In this document: one piece after another, positions 1 to 9,053 of the stretch | How positions within the stretch are numbered: position 1 is the stretch's first letter | How the letters are laid out: each line of letters starts with the position of its first letter | From: Kutzneria buriramensis | Lineage (GTDB): Bacteria > Actinomycetota > Actinomycetes > Mycobacteriales > Pseudonocardiaceae | Assembly: GCF_003387475.1 (NCBI RefSeq) | Contig: NZ_QUNO01000001.1 | Location: forward strand, 682,001 to 746,000 | Reading direction: 5' to 3' | Length of the DNA: 64,000 nt | Translations under genes and position numbers: made by a program | Notes under the pieces: generated by a model | Database searches by the model: none | Told to the model about the DNA's origin: nothing | What the model saw: the letters and a program-made list of their open reading frames with translations, nothing else

Positions 1-2236
1 TGTCGTTGATGACGTGCGTGATGGTTCCCTGGTAGTTCAGGGACACCGTCAGCAGGTCGTGGAACTTCACTCCGGCGTTGGTGGGGACCTCGAACGCGTG
101 GTACGCGTTCACGGACGGATTGACGTTGAAGTAGTTGTAGCTGCCCAGGCCCCACGCCTCGTGCGAGGTGACGCTCGCGCCGACCTTGTAGGCGGCGTAG
201 CCGTTCACGCCGCTCGGGGCCATCCACGCGGCCTGGTTGGGCACGTCGTAGGGCATCTCGTTCTGGAAGAAGATGGTCCGGCCGCCCTGGCCGTTCCACG
301 TCACCTCGTACTTCTGGTAGTGCTCCACGAACAGCCCCGTCGCGAGCACGTTGTTGCCGTTGACGATCAGGCCGTTGTCGGCCGTGTTGGTGCCCCAGCC
401 GACGGTGCCGGCGTTGCCGTGGTCGGCCCGCCACGCCCAGATGTGGTCGATCAGCGTGTTGCTGCTGTTGACGATCAGGCTCGCGGTGGCCTTGCCGGCG
501 ACCTCGCCGCCGACCCGGAAGAACACGTCCTGGATGGACGTCGGGTTGGACGCGTGGCTCGCCGACGAGCCGGACGGGCCGACGGTGAGCAGCGCGGCGG
601 AGTTGGTGGTGCCGGCGTCGAGCAGCAGGCCCTTGAGCCGCACACCGTCCACATCGGACACCTGCATGGCGTTGACGCCGTTGTCGGGCACCAGGGTCGG
701 GTAGCCGATGCCCAGCACCACGGTGTTCGCCTTGGTGACGTTGAGCGTCTGGTTCAGGTGGTACACGCCCGGCGTGAAGAACAGGTTGCAGCCGGAGCTC
801 AGCGCGGCGTTGATGGTGGACGCGGTGTCACCGGCCTTGACCACGTAGAACTGGCTCATCGGCGCCGAGCTGCCGGGGGTGCTGCCGTTGGCCCAGCTCG
901 GCCCGGAGGCGTTGGTGCGCAGCGAGGGCAGGAACACCCGGTACTTGCCGGTGCCGTCGATGTACAGGTACGGCACGTCCCGCGACACCGGCGTGGTGCC
1001 CAGAGTCGTCTCCGGCGGGTTCGGGAAGGTGTTGGCGGGCGCGCCGTTCACGCCGGAGAACACCATGTTCCACACGCCGCCGGACCAGCTGCCGAAGTTG
1101 GAGTCCCGGGTGTACCACTGCTGCTGGGAGATGGACGCGGTCTGGCCGGAGACCTTGGTGTCGGCGACGTAGCCGCCGCTGGCCCAGCCGTAGCTCGCCG
1201 GGTACAGCTGGAGGTCGCCGCGGATGTCCATGCGACGGAACGGCGCGGCCTGCGCGACGGCCCAGCGGTCGCCGCCGGTGGCGTTGACGGCCATGTTCTC
1301 CGCGGAGCGCCAGAAGTTCTGGGTGGCGTTGCCGGCGTCGGAGGCGTTGAACGCGTCCACGGTGACGTGCCCGTTGATGGTCACGTCGTCGGGGTTCTGG
1401 CCGAGGCCGGCGACGGAGGTGTAGAAGCCGACGTTGTCGTTGACGGTGTAGGTGCCGGGCTTGAACAGCTCGGCCACCCGCCGCTCGGCGAACTGCGCGG
1501 TCTGGGTGTCCTTCTGCGCGTTGAAGTCGGCGTCGAGCTGCGACTGGATGCTCGCCGCGGACATGCTCGGGTCGAACACGTGCACGTTCGGGCCGAGGTT
1601 GGGAGTGTCGGACTGCGTCGGGCAGCTGGTGGAGGTGCCGCCGATGGTGTAGGCGGCGCTGCCCACGGGCGAGTTGGACAGGCCCGACGCGATGCCGATC
1701 GCGTTGATGGTCTGGGTGGACGACACCGTGATCGGGCCCGTGTACTGCGGCGAGTCCGCGGTTGGCGTCGAACCGTCCACTGTGTACCGAATGGTCGCGC
1801 CGGCGGTGGCGTCGGAGATCGTCACCGTCTGGGCGGTGGTGTAGCTGCCGCCGGGCGGGGAGAACGTGGGCGTGGCGGCGGCCTGCGTGCTGCTGCCGCC
1901 CTGGGTGTAGCTGAAGTGCGGGGTGTCGTACTGGGGCCCGTTCTTCTCGTACGTGAACCAGTAGTCCAGCGTGGTGCCGGTGACCAGGCTGCCGACGGTC
2001 CACTGCCAGGTGCCGGCGTTGTTGGTCATCCGGACGTTCTGCTGGCCGAGGCCGGGCACGCCGGTGTAGTGCACGTCCACGTAGAGCGCGGGGGTGGTGG
2101 GCGTGAAGTCGATCCGCGCCTGGCTGGCGCTGGTCTGGGTGACGGACTGGGTGTAGTCGGTGGCCGCGGCGGCGGGCAGGGTCGACGCCGAGGTCAGGGC
2201 TACTGCACCGATTAAGGCTAGTAACAGTCTCCGCAT
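1..2236 (-). CDS. Secreted CBM56-like / parallel beta-helix carbohydrate-active protein (3' end cut by window edge)
   Basis: The reading frame is open from an ATG at 2236 to the left edge, giving 745 residues without the C-terminus. A signal peptide (MRRLLLALIGAVALTSA..., about 25 residues) is followed by a CBM56-like beta-sandwich (about residues 26-120), a chitobiase C-terminal-type repeat (about 125-190, with the GATIRYTVDGSTP core), and a long region rich in turn and Asn/Gly motifs typical of a right-handed beta-helix (pectate-lyase/GH55-like fold). Homologues are often named 'coagulation factor 5/8 type domain protein' or 'adenylyl cyclase'; neither name fits what I see. A glucan-active exported enzyme is inferred from the CBM56-like module. 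GGAGG lies about 10 nt before the start. A perfect 14-bp palindrome lies about 50 bp upstream, suggesting LacI-family control. Confidence 0.75.
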   Translation of the reverse strand, partial: MRRLLLALIGAVALTSASTLPAAAATDYTQSVTQTSASQARIDFTPTTPALYVDVHYTGVPGLGQQNVRMTNNAGTWQWTVGSLVTGTTLDYWFTYEKNGPQYDTPHFSYTQGGSSTQAAATPTFSPPGGSYTTAQTVTISDATAGATIRYTVDGSTPTADSPQYTGPITVSSTQTINAIGIASGLSNSPVGSAAYTIGGTSTSCPTQSDTPNLGPNVHVFDPSMSAASIQSQLDADFNAQKDTQTAQFAERRVAELFKPGTYTVNDNVGFYTSVAGLGQNPDDVTINGHVTVDAFNASDAGNATQNFWRSAENMAVNATGGDRWAVAQAAPFRRMDIRGDLQLYPASYGWASGGYVADTKVSGQTASISQQQWYTRDSNFGSWSGGVWNMVFSGVNGAPANTFPNPPETTLGTTPVSRDVPYLYIDGTGKYRVFLPSLRTNASGPSWANGSTPGSSAPMSQFYVVKAGDTASTINAALSSGCNLFFTPGVYHLNQTLNVTKANTVVLGIGYPTLVPDNGVNAMQVSDVDGVRLKGLLLDAGTTNSAALLTVGPSGSSASHASNPTSIQDVFFRVGGEVAGKATASLIVNSSNTLIDHIWAWRADHGNAGTVGWGTNTADNGLIVNGNNVLATGLFVEHYQKYEVTWNGQGGRTIFFQNEMPYDVPNQAAWMAPSGVNGYAAYKVGASVTSHEAWGLGSYNYFNVNPSVNAYHAFEVPTNAGVKFHDLLTVSLNYQGTITHVIND

Positions 2237-2284
2237 GGGGGAGCACCTCCGAGCAGGGGCAGGGTCTGCCGGGACACGACGTTG

Positions 2285-2298
2285 TGAGAGCGCTCTCA
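2285..2298. promoter_or_regulatory. LacI-family operator-like palindrome
   Basis: TGAGAGCGCTCTCA is a perfect 14-bp inverted repeat located 49 bp upstream of the secreted beta-helix protein. It differs by one symmetric position from TGGGAGCGCTCCCA, the operator of CebR, the Streptomyces cellobiose regulator. It probably places the glucan-related gene under sugar-responsive repression. No LacI-type gene lies in the window. Confidence 0.65.
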
Positions 2299-2353
2299 AG
2301 CGTCGTGACGATAAACCGCTGCCCCCGTGCTACGGAAGGGTTAACCGCGAATT

Positions 2354-3187
2354 TCAGGCCCCTGCGTCGAAAAAGGGCTGGCACTGCACGGGGTTGGACG
2401 GATCAAGGGCGTTGAGGACGAACGACGCCACGTTGGGGTCGACGGCCTGGCCGAGGTGGCCGGTGAAGTCCAGCCCGCAGCGGTCCTGGATCACGATGTT
2501 GGTGGCGTTGGGCGCGGTGAAGATTCCGCTGGTGTACGGCGTGACCACGGTGTCGTACCTGGAGACGATGTTGGTGTAGGTCGGCCCCGGCACGGCCACC
2601 CCGTCGGCGTTCAGCTTGGTCAGGAAGTCCGAGCCGGGCAGGTACTCGGCGCAGGCCGCGCAGCCGACACCGGTCAGGACCGGTCCGAGGTGCAGCAGGT
2701 TCGCCAGCGTGGCCAGTCCGTCCAGGGAGGTGCCGGCGTAGTTGGCGCCGAAGCCCACGAAGTGCGCCACCTTTGCCGCGCCATCGTTGAATTTCAGGTA
2801 GTACGCCGGCACGGTGCTGCCCTCGGAGTGGCCGACGATGTCGACCTTGGCGGCGTGTGTGGCGGCGATGACCTTGTCCACGAAGGCGCTCAGCTGGGCC
2901 GCGCTGTCCTCCATCGGGCCGATGCCGCCGACGGTCGGGCCGAGGATTCCGGTGCCGTACGTCAGGTAGAAGACGCAGTAGCCGCGCCCGGCCAGCGTCG
3001 GTGCGAGCGTGGCGAAGTTGAGCGGGCCGTTCGCGCCGAGGCCGTGCACCAGCACGACCGGCTCGGGGTGTTGCGCGTCCGGCGCGCAGGAGAAGTCGTT
3101 GATCCCGGACGTCGGCGCCGCGTTCGCGGCGACACCGCCGGCCAGCAGGCCGACCGCGGCCAGCAGGGGGATGAGGAGCTTGCGCAT
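2354..3187 (-). CDS. Secreted triacylglycerol lipase (alpha/beta hydrolase, lipase class 2 type)
   Basis: 277 residues with a signal peptide (about residues 1-26, ending ANAA). The oxyanion-hole motif VLVHGLGANG is followed by the nucleophile elbow GHSEGS. Candidate acid and base residues lie in SRYDTVVTPY and DFTGHLGQ, completing a Ser-Asp-His triad. The family hydrolyses acylglycerols outside the cell. The ATG at 3187 is preferred over an upstream in-frame codon at 3250 because GGAGGC lies 6 nt before it and the signal peptide begins there. It is transcribed divergently from the TetR gene, which is the likely regulator. Confidence 0.88.
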   Translation of the reverse strand: MRKLLIPLLAAVGLLAGGVAANAAPTSGINDFSCAPDAQHPEPVVLVHGLGANGPLNFATLAPTLAGRGYCVFYLTYGTGILGPTVGGIGPMEDSAAQLSAFVDKVIAATHAAKVDIVGHSEGSTVPAYYLKFNDGAAKVAHFVGFGANYAGTSLDGLATLANLLHLGPVLTGVGCAACAEYLPGSDFLTKLNADGVAVPGPTYTNIVSRYDTVVTPYTSGIFTAPNATNIVIQDRCGLDFTGHLGQAVDPNVASFVLNALDPSNPVQCQPFFDAGA

Positions 3188-3255
3188 GAAGCCTCCGTGC
3201 CAGACAAATGTGCCAGGGCGACTATGACCTGGCTCACCCGAGTACAACACGCTGC

Positions 3256-3270
3256 CTTGTTTTGAACAAG
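3256..3270. promoter_or_regulatory. Candidate TetR operator in the divergent lipase/TetR promoter
   Basis: CTTGTT-ttg-AACAAG is a perfect 6-bp inverted repeat with a 3-bp spacer. It lies 36 bp before the TetR start and 68 bp before the lipase start. Position and symmetry fit autoregulation plus control of the lipase gene. Confidence 0.5.
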
Positions 3271-3306
3271 ATACATTTTCCAGAATCGGTTCCGTAGCAT
3301 CGCGGC

Positions 3307-3942
3307 ATGACGCGCAGCGGCCGCACCGTTCGTGGACTCGACGCCGAGCAGCGCCGGGCCCAGCGGCGCGCCGACCTGCTCGAGGCGGCGCTGACTCTGT
3401 TCGGGCGCAAGGGTTTCGCCAATGTGCCGATCGAGGAGATCTGCCAGACGGCCTATGTCGGCACCAAGAGCTTCTACGAGCTGTTCGACAGCAAGGAGGC
3501 CTGTTACCTCGCCCTGTTCGAGCAACTCGTGGCCGACCTGTCGGCCCGCATGCTGGCGGCGTTCGCCGAGGGCAACCGCGAGGACGAGGCCCTGCTCGAG
3601 ACGTTCGCGCGCGTCCTGGTCGTCGATCCCCGCGTGCCGCGGGTGGTGTTCGCGCAGTCCACCGCGGTGTCGCCGGCCGTGGAGCGCCGCCGACGGGAGA
3701 ACCGGCGCTGGGGCGCGGGTTTCGTCGAGGAGGTGTGGCGGCAGCAGGGCGTGATCCCCGCCGGGGCGGACGTGCGGGCCATCGCGATCGCCACCGTCGG
3801 CGGGCTGTTCGAGCTGGTCACGGAGTGGCTGTTCGAGGAGAACGAGGACGTGGAACTGCTGATCGGGCAGCTGGTGGCCTACGGCCGGGTCGTCCGGGCC
3901 GGCCTTACGTCCATTGTGGACGGTGTATCGTCCGACGGGTGA
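3307..3942 (+). CDS. TetR/AcrR family transcriptional regulator
   Basis: 211 residues. The N-terminal TetR DNA-binding domain (about residues 10-65) includes the typical helix-turn-helix stretch FANVPIEEICQTAYVGTKSFYELFDSKEA. The C-terminal part is helical and variable, as expected for a ligand-binding domain; the ligand cannot be told. It is divergent from the lipase, and a 15-bp inverted repeat lies in the shared promoter. Its stop overlaps the GTG start of the next gene (GTGA), so it is also the first gene of a four-gene operon. Confidence 0.9.
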   Translation: MTRSGRTVRGLDAEQRRAQRRADLLEAALTLFGRKGFANVPIEEICQTAYVGTKSFYELFDSKEACYLALFEQLVADLSARMLAAFAEGNREDEALLETFARVLVVDPRVPRVVFAQSTAVSPAVERRRRENRRWGAGFVEEVWRQQGVIPAGADVRAIAIATVGGLFELVTEWLFEENEDVELLIGQLVAYGRVVRAGLTSIVDGVSSDG

Positions 3943-4295
3943 CGACCGTCTCCCTGACGCTGCACGGCGAACCCGAGGACGTCGACCCCGAGGCCCGGCG
4001 GCTGCGCGCCGAGCTGCTCGACCTGGACGTCGACAGCGCCGAGTTCGCGACCGGCGAGGCGCCGACCGGCAGCAAGGGCGTGGACCCGGGCGCGGTCAGC
4101 ACGATCATCGTCGCGCTGAGCACCTCGCCGGTGCTCGTCCAGCTCGGCCGGGTGCTGCGCGACTGGGTCACCCGCGACGACCGGCGCAAGATCGAGGTCC
4201 GCGACGGCAAGCGCTCGATCACGCTCACCAACACCACCGCGGCCGACAACCAGGCCGCCATCGAGGCGTTCTTCCGGCGCGATCCACAGGACTGA
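3939..4295 (+). CDS. EACC1 domain protein (effector-associated constant component 1)
   Basis: 118 residues from a GTG that overlaps the TetR stop. No Shine-Dalgarno is visible, so translation is probably coupled. The pattern GEAPTGSKGVDPGA, a hydrophobic helix (STIIVALSTSPVLVQLG) and a strand-rich end with RRKIEVRDGKRSITLTN match the EACC1 family. That family was defined by comparative genomics in actinobacterial NTP-dependent conflict systems, usually beside caspase-like or other effector proteases. No protease is adjacent here; instead a universal stress protein and a pentapeptide protein follow. Biochemical function is unknown, and this family assignment is from motif memory only. Confidence 0.6.
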   Translation: MTTVSLTLHGEPEDVDPEARRLRAELLDLDVDSAEFATGEAPTGSKGVDPGAVSTIIVALSTSPVLVQLGRVLRDWVTRDDRRKIEVRDGKRSITLTNTTAADNQAAIEAFFRRDPQD

Positions 4296-4309
4296 CTACC
4301 ATCCGTGGC

Positions 4310-4768
4310 GTGCAAGAAGACGCGGCCGCACCGGGGTTCGAGATCGGCAAGGACGGGGTCGGCAGCATCGTCGTCGGCGTCGACGGCTCGCCACCGGCCG
4401 TGCACGCGGCCGCCTGGGCGGCCGGACTGGCCCGCCGCGAGCGGGCTCGGCTGGTGCTGGTCTACGTCGAGCCGCTGGCCAGCGCCGCCTACTGGACGTC
4501 CATCGGCATGATCAACGCGGCCGAGGCGGCCAACGACTACGTCGCCGAGGTGCGGCGCGAGGCGGCCAAGTTCCTGGACCAGTTCGGCATCGAGTGGGAC
4601 CTGCTGCACCACCGCGGCGATCCGGCGACCGCGCTGGAGCAGATCGCCGAGGAGCTGCGCGCCGACTGCATCGTCGTCGGCCGGTCCCGGCACAAGGGCG
4701 GCCTGCTCGGCTCCGTGCCGAAGACCCTGGTCACGCGGGCGGCCCGGCCGGTGGTGGTCGTGCCGTGA
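4310..4768 (+). CDS. Universal stress protein (UspA family)
   Basis: 152 residues. One Usp domain begins at about residue 15 with SIVVGVDGSPPAVHAAAWAA, and the ATP-binding loop near the end reads VVGRSRHKGGLLGSVPKTLV, a slightly degenerate version of the G-x2-G-x9-GS motif. The start is a GTG 14 nt after the EACC1 stop; an overlapping GTG at 4305 is out of frame. The stop overlaps the next gene by 4 nt. Usp proteins bind ATP and accumulate under stress; a specific partner is not evident. Confidence 0.85.
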   Translation: MQEDAAAPGFEIGKDGVGSIVVGVDGSPPAVHAAAWAAGLARRERARLVLVYVEPLASAAYWTSIGMINAAEAANDYVAEVRREAAKFLDQFGIEWDLLHHRGDPATALEQIAEELRADCIVVGRSRHKGGLLGSVPKTLVTRAARPVVVVP

Positions 4769-5358
4769 GCGTGGAGATCGCCGAGGACTACGCCGACGCG
4801 GTGCTCACCGGGCAGACCTGGGAGCGCCGGTCGTTCGAACGCTGTGACTTCACCGACGCCGACCTGCGCGAGCTGGTCACCAAGGCGTGCACCTTCACCA
4901 ACTGCGACTTCACCCGGGCCGACCTGGGGGACAGCAGGCACAACGGCACCGCGTTCCGGGGCTGCACGTTCAACCGGACCGTGTTCGCCTCGTCCCGGTT
5001 CGAGGGCTGCACGCTGCTCGGCTCCACGTTCAGCGACTGCCGGCTGCGCGGCTGCACCATCCGCGACACCGATCTGTCGCTGGCCGCGCTGGGCCGCATC
5101 GACCTGCGCAAGATGGACCTGTCGGGGCTGCGCCTGCGGGAAGCCAATCTCGTCGAGGCCGACCTGCGCGAGTGCGATCTCCAGAACGCCGACCTCAGCG
5201 GCGCCCGGCTGCTGCGGACCCGGCTGGAGGAGACCGACCTGCGCGGGGCCCGGCTGGATCCGGACGGCCTGCGGCAGGCGCAGCTCACCGGGGCCCGCAT
5301 CGACCTGGACATGGCGGTCCGCTTCGCCGCCGCCCACGGGCTGGTCGTCGAGGGATGA
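4765..5358 (+). CDS. Pentapeptide repeat protein
   Basis: 197 residues, GTG start overlapping the upstream stop (GTGA). From about residue 28 to 175 the sequence is a run of A(D/N)LXX-type units (for example CDFTDADLRELV, ADLRECDLQNADLSGA), predicting a right-handed quadrilateral beta-helix. Some such proteins mimic DNA (gyrase protection) but no catalytic site is expected. It is the last gene of the TetR-EACC1-Usp operon; a strong hairpin follows its stop directly. Confidence 0.85.
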   Translation: MSVEIAEDYADAVLTGQTWERRSFERCDFTDADLRELVTKACTFTNCDFTRADLGDSRHNGTAFRGCTFNRTVFASSRFEGCTLLGSTFSDCRLRGCTIRDTDLSLAALGRIDLRKMDLSGLRLREANLVEADLRECDLQNADLSGARLLRTRLEETDLRGARLDPDGLRQAQLTGARIDLDMAVRFAAAHGLVVEG

Positions 5359-5388
5359 AAAAAAGGGGCCGCGCTCGCGCGCGGCCCC
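5358..5388 (-). terminator. Rho-independent terminator for the TNT-domain gene (probably bidirectional)
   Basis: A 10-bp G+C stem (5365-5374 with 5379-5388, loop TCGC) has seven A residues on its left side, i.e. a U-run for minus-strand transcripts. It lies between two convergent genes, 7 nt after the TNT gene stop. Confidence 0.85.
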
Positions 5389-5394
5389 TGGTGA

Positions 5395-7677
5395 TCACTG
5401 CCCGGTCGGCGGCGGAGTGCCCTGGCGGACCTCCACCAGCGTGCCGTCGGAGATCAGCTCGTCGATCGACTTCGGCAGCAGGTACGCGGTGCCGCCGCCG
5501 GGCTGCCCGAACCACGGCACGGCCACGCCGGCCAGCGCCTGCACCGGCTGGTTCAGCCGGTACACGTGGTACGGCCGGCTGACCCACTCCGGCACCAGCG
5601 AGCGCAGCGGGAACGGCGTGCCGCCGGCGTAGGTGAGGTTGCCGTCCGGCTGGCCGAAGCGGTCCACCTCCACGCCCTGCGGCAGCTCGATGACCCGCTT
5701 GCCGCGGAACAGCGTCAGCGGCGGCTCGCCCCGCAGCGGCTGGATCGGCCACTCGTCGGCGCGCGGCGGCTGGCCGTTGTTCTGCTGCTGATTGGCCGGC
5801 GGCTGTCCCTGGCCGTTCATGGGCATCGGCGGACGGTCGCCCATCGGCGGCTGCCCACCCATCGGCGGGCCGCCCATCGGCTGCGCCGCCGTCGGCCGCG
5901 GCGGCGTCATCGGCGGCAGGCCCGGCTGGTCCAGCCGCGCCGCGGCCGGCGGCTCCGCGCGCGGCGGCAGGTCCAGCGGGGGCAGGTCGGGCAGCTGCTC
6001 CGGCTGCTGCACCGGCGGGATCGGCACCGGCACCGGCGCGATGTCCACCGGGTGCTCCGGCTCGGCCGCCGGCTCCGTGAACTGCTGCTCCGCGTGCTGC
6101 GGCTCGAAGACCGACTCCGACCGTGGCTCCGTGAACTGCGGTTGTTCGGCCCGCGGCTCGACGAACGGCTCCGGCCGCTGTTCCGCGAACGGCTGCGGTT
6201 CGGTGAACGGCGACTCGGCCCGCTGCTCGGCGAAGGGCGGCTCGGCCGGCGGTTCGGTGAACGCCGACTCGGCCCGCGGCTCCACGAACTCCGACTCCGG
6301 CCGCTGCTCGGCGAACACCGACTCGGATCGCGGCTCGACGAACTGGTGCTGGTCGGCCGGCGGCTCGAAGCGCGCCTGGTCCTCGGCGTGCTCCTCGGCC
6401 GGGGTCTCCGCCGGGCGGTTCAGCAGCAGCTTGCCCAGCAGGAACGCGGCCGCGTCGTTGTCGTCGTCGAACAGCATCGGCGTGCTGAAGCCGTGCTCGT
6501 ACCAGCCGACCTGCCAGCCGTCCTCGACCTGCTCGAGGTACCAGGTGTTGGGCGAGGGCTCGCCGATCCGGTACACCGACGACGGCACGTTCAGCTCGTC
6601 CAGGAGCTGGCGCAGCACCTCGATGCTGGCCCCGCCGACCGCCGCCGGCTCGGCCGGCTGCTCCACGACGGGCTCGGGCTCCGGTTCCGCCGACTGCTCG
6701 ACGACCAGCGGCTCCGGCTCGGGCGTCGGCTCCGGGGCCGGCTCGACCACCGGCGGCTCGGGCGCCGGCATCATCTGGGTCGCCTGCGGCGGGGCCGGCG
6801 GCTGCTGCGCCGGCACCGGGCGGCCGCCCGGCACCATCGTGCTGAGCAGGGCCACCGCCTGGCCGCGGGTCGGCTCGTCCACCTCGGGCGCGAGGAAGTT
6901 CACCGAGCGGATGTGCTGCACGAGGTCCGGCTCGGGCGGCACGCCGTAGCGGGCCAGGTAGAAGATCACCGCGGCCGGCCAGATCCAGGTGCCGTCGGTG
7001 TGGAAGGCGAACGGGATGGACTCGGGGTTCTCGTGGGCCAGGCGGTCGCTGTCCATGCCCTGGGCGGTCATCACGACCGGCGCCGCCTCCAGGTAGTCCA
7101 GCACCTTGCCGACCTCGGCCGGGTCCAGCGGCGGCCGGTTCACCGACGGGCGGCCGTCCGGACCGGGACCGTCGAAGATCCGGGCGGTGCGCAGCCGGCC
7201 GGGGCCGTTCTGGTTCTGCGGCGGCATCGGCGGCCGCTGCGGCGCCGGCGCCTGGAGCCGGGCGCCGAGCCATTCCGGCACGTTGTCGTCGGTGCGCGGG
7301 AAGAAGCGCATCTCGTCGGTGTAGGCCATCGGTGGCGGCGGGTTCTGCCACTGCGGCTCGTCGCGGTCGAAGTCCAGGTTGTAGCTGGACGGGCGGTCGA
7401 GCTGGTAGCGGGCGTTGAACCAGGTGCCGCGGCCCTCGCGGTACATGCCGGCCCGCAGGCGGGCGAACAGCGACGCGGTGTCCGCGGGCGCCGTCCAGGG
7501 CCTGCTCTGACCGTCCTGGTCGGTCACCTCGGCGGACAGCTCGAAGTAGCGGCCGGCAGCCCGGTAGTAGGCCCTGACCTGCTCCCACTCCTGCGGAGCG
7601 GCCTTCATCAGGGCCAGCCCGATCTGCTTGACCAGCGCATCCTGTTCGACTGGGTTCAGCGGGGTCGGCTGTGACAC
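5395..7677 (-). CDS. Large protein with C-terminal TNT (tuberculosis necrotizing toxin) NAD glycohydrolase domain
   Basis: 760 residues from a GTG at 7677 (GAGAGGA 8 nt upstream). About residues 15-110 contain a YezG-like alpha/beta segment ([15 protein letters not shown]..., [10 protein letters not shown]). About 190-260 and 340-420 hold two further globular segments, separated by Pro/Glu-rich linkers including a run of EPRAES/FAEQRPE-type repeats (DNA about 6060-6350). The last 110 residues match [37 protein letters not shown] and [15 protein letters not shown]. The conserved Gln of the GQPGGG loop, the counterpart of a catalytic Gln in CpnT of M. tuberculosis, is kept. TNT domains hydrolyse NAD(P)+. 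No signal peptide or WXG100 module is visible and no obvious TNT immunity gene is adjacent. Confidence 0.85.
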   Translation of the reverse strand: MSQPTPLNPVEQDALVKQIGLALMKAAPQEWEQVRAYYRAAGRYFELSAEVTDQDGQSRPWTAPADTASLFARLRAGMYREGRGTWFNARYQLDRPSSYNLDFDRDEPQWQNPPPPMAYTDEMRFFPRTDDNVPEWLGARLQAPAPQRPPMPPQNQNGPGRLRTARIFDGPGPDGRPSVNRPPLDPAEVGKVLDYLEAAPVVMTAQGMDSDRLAHENPESIPFAFHTDGTWIWPAAVIFYLARYGVPPEPDLVQHIRSVNFLAPEVDEPTRGQAVALLSTMVPGGRPVPAQQPPAPPQATQMMPAPEPPVVEPAPEPTPEPEPLVVEQSAEPEPEPVVEQPAEPAAVGGASIEVLRQLLDELNVPSSVYRIGEPSPNTWYLEQVEDGWQVGWYEHGFSTPMLFDDDNDAAAFLLGKLLLNRPAETPAEEHAEDQARFEPPADQHQFVEPRSESVFAEQRPESEFVEPRAESAFTEPPAEPPFAEQRAESPFTEPQPFAEQRPEPFVEPRAEQPQFTEPRSESVFEPQHAEQQFTEPAAEPEHPVDIAPVPVPIPPVQQPEQLPDLPPLDLPPRAEPPAAARLDQPGLPPMTPPRPTAAQPMGGPPMGGQPPMGDRPPMPMNGQGQPPANQQQNNGQPPRADEWPIQPLRGEPPLTLFRGKRVIELPQGVEVDRFGQPDGNLTYAGGTPFPLRSLVPEWVSRPYHVYRLNQPVQALAGVAVPWFGQPGGGTAYLLPKSIDELISDGTLVEVRQGTPPPTGQ

Positions 7678-7891
7678 ACGCCCATCCTCTCGCGTTCCGT
7701 TGCGATCTGACACCCGCCTCACACCGGGTGTGGCCCAGACCTCCCTGCTCCTCGTCACGACCAGCATTGATGATTGCCCCCCGGAAGGCCAACGCGGGGG
7801 CGAATGCCGCAATCGGGCGACCGTGAGTTATGAGATCGGTAGCACTACGGCCGGTGAGCTGGCGACCAGGCCGTCAGGCAGAATGAATCTC

Positions 7892-8746
7892 GTGACCGCT
7901 GTGACCCTCGACGGCAAGGCCACCCGCGACGCGATCTTCGACGACCTGCGGGTCCGGGTCGCCGCGCTGACCGCACGGGGGGTGACCCCCGGCCTGGCCA
8001 CGGTGCTGGTCGGCGACGACCCCGGCTCGCACGCCTACGTGCGGGGCAAGCACGCGGACTGCGCGAAGGTGGGCATCACCTCGATCCGGCGGGACCTGCC
8101 GGCCGACATCTCGCAGGCCGACCTCGAGGCCGTGCTGGACGACCTGAACGCCGACCCGGCCTGCACGGGGTACATCGTGCAGCTGCCGGTGCCCAAGCAC
8201 CTGGACACGGGCGCGCTGCTGGAGCGGATCGCGCCGGCCAAGGACGCGGACGGCCTGCACCCGGTCAGCCTGGGCAAGCTGGTGCTGGGCGAGCCGGGGC
8301 CGCTGCCGTGCACGCCGAGCGGCATCGTCGCGCTGCTGCGCCGCTACGAGGTGCCGATCGCCGGCGCGCAGGTGTGCGTGGTCGGCCGTGGCGTGACCGT
8401 CGGTCGGCCGCTGGGTCTGCTGCTCACGCGCCGTAGCGAGAACGCGACCGTGACCCTGTGCCACACCGGCACCAAGGACCTGGCCGCCGAGGTGCGGCGG
8501 GCCGACATCGTGGTGGCCGCGGCGGGCGTCGCCGGCCTGATCACCGCCGACATGGTGAAGCCGGGCGCGGCGGTGCTGGACGTCGGTATCACTCGTACGG
8601 AGGAAGGGTTGCGCGGCGACGTGCACCCGGACGTCCGAGAGGTCGCCGGGCACCTGGCGCCGATGCCGGGCGGCGTCGGCCCGATGACCCGGGCGATGCT
8701 GCTGGCGAACGTGGTCGAGGCCGCCGAGCGAGCGGCCACGTCGTGA
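7892..8746 (+). CDS. folD: Bifunctional methylenetetrahydrofolate dehydrogenase / methenyltetrahydrofolate cyclohydrolase
   Basis: 284 residues. FolD interconverts 5,10-methylene-, 5,10-methenyl- and 10-formyl-THF using NADP. Hallmarks are [17 protein letters not shown] (substrate site with the catalytic Lys), [35 protein letters not shown] (nucleotide binding) and [15 protein letters not shown] near the end. GTG at 7892 gives the usual (V/M)[13 protein letters not shown]-terminus; an in-frame ATG at 7883 with CAGG 4 nt upstream is a possible alternative. Its stop overlaps the DUF3017 gene by 4 nt, an arrangement common in actinobacteria. Confidence 0.95.
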   Translation: MTAVTLDGKATRDAIFDDLRVRVAALTARGVTPGLATVLVGDDPGSHAYVRGKHADCAKVGITSIRRDLPADISQADLEAVLDDLNADPACTGYIVQLPVPKHLDTGALLERIAPAKDADGLHPVSLGKLVLGEPGPLPCTPSGIVALLRRYEVPIAGAQVCVVGRGVTVGRPLGLLLTRRSENATVTLCHTGTKDLAAEVRRADIVVAAAGVAGLITADMVKPGAAVLDVGITRTEEGLRGDVHPDVREVAGHLAPMPGGVGPMTRAMLLANVVEAAERAATS

Positions 8747-9048
8747 TCACCGTGACCGGCAGGCGCCGGTGGACGCAGGAGATCGGCCGGTACACGCCGT
8801 TCGGGCTGGTGCTGGCCATCGCGGCCGCCGGCATAGGGTTGATCTTCGCGTACCACTGGCGGATCGGCTCCGGCCTGATCGGCGGCTCGCTGCTGGTCGC
8901 GGCCGCGCTCCGGGTGCTGCTGCCGGAGCGGCAGCTGGGCCTGATCGCGCTGCGCGGCCGGTTCACCGACGTGATCCTGTACGGCGGCCTGGGCTTCCTG
9001 GTCGTGCTGGTCGCCGCCACCATCATCGGCGGCCCGTTCGACCACTGA
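8743..9048 (+). CDS. DUF3017 family membrane protein
   Basis: 101 residues, GTG start within the folD stop (GTGA). Three hydrophobic stretches (about residues 18-36, 42-57, 76-95) predict a small integral membrane protein. The family characteristically follows folD in actinobacteria; its role is not known. A structured repeat follows immediately. Confidence 0.85.
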   Translation: MITVTGRRRWTQEIGRYTPFGLVLAIAAAGIGLIFAYHWRIGSGLIGGSLLVAAALRVLLPERQLGLIALRGRFTDVILYGGLGFLVVLVAATIIGGPFDH

Positions 9049-9053
9049 GTCTT

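Noticed and set aside
14-2215. 733-residue plus-strand ORF opposite the secreted beta-helix gene
   Set aside because: Its translation is Val/Gly/Arg-rich low complexity with no family features. The minus-strand frame has a signal peptide, Shine-Dalgarno and recognisable domains.
5566-7674. 702-residue plus-strand ORF opposite the TNT gene
   Set aside because: Arg/Leu-rich shadow frame; the TNT protein on the minus strand has conserved domains and a good start.
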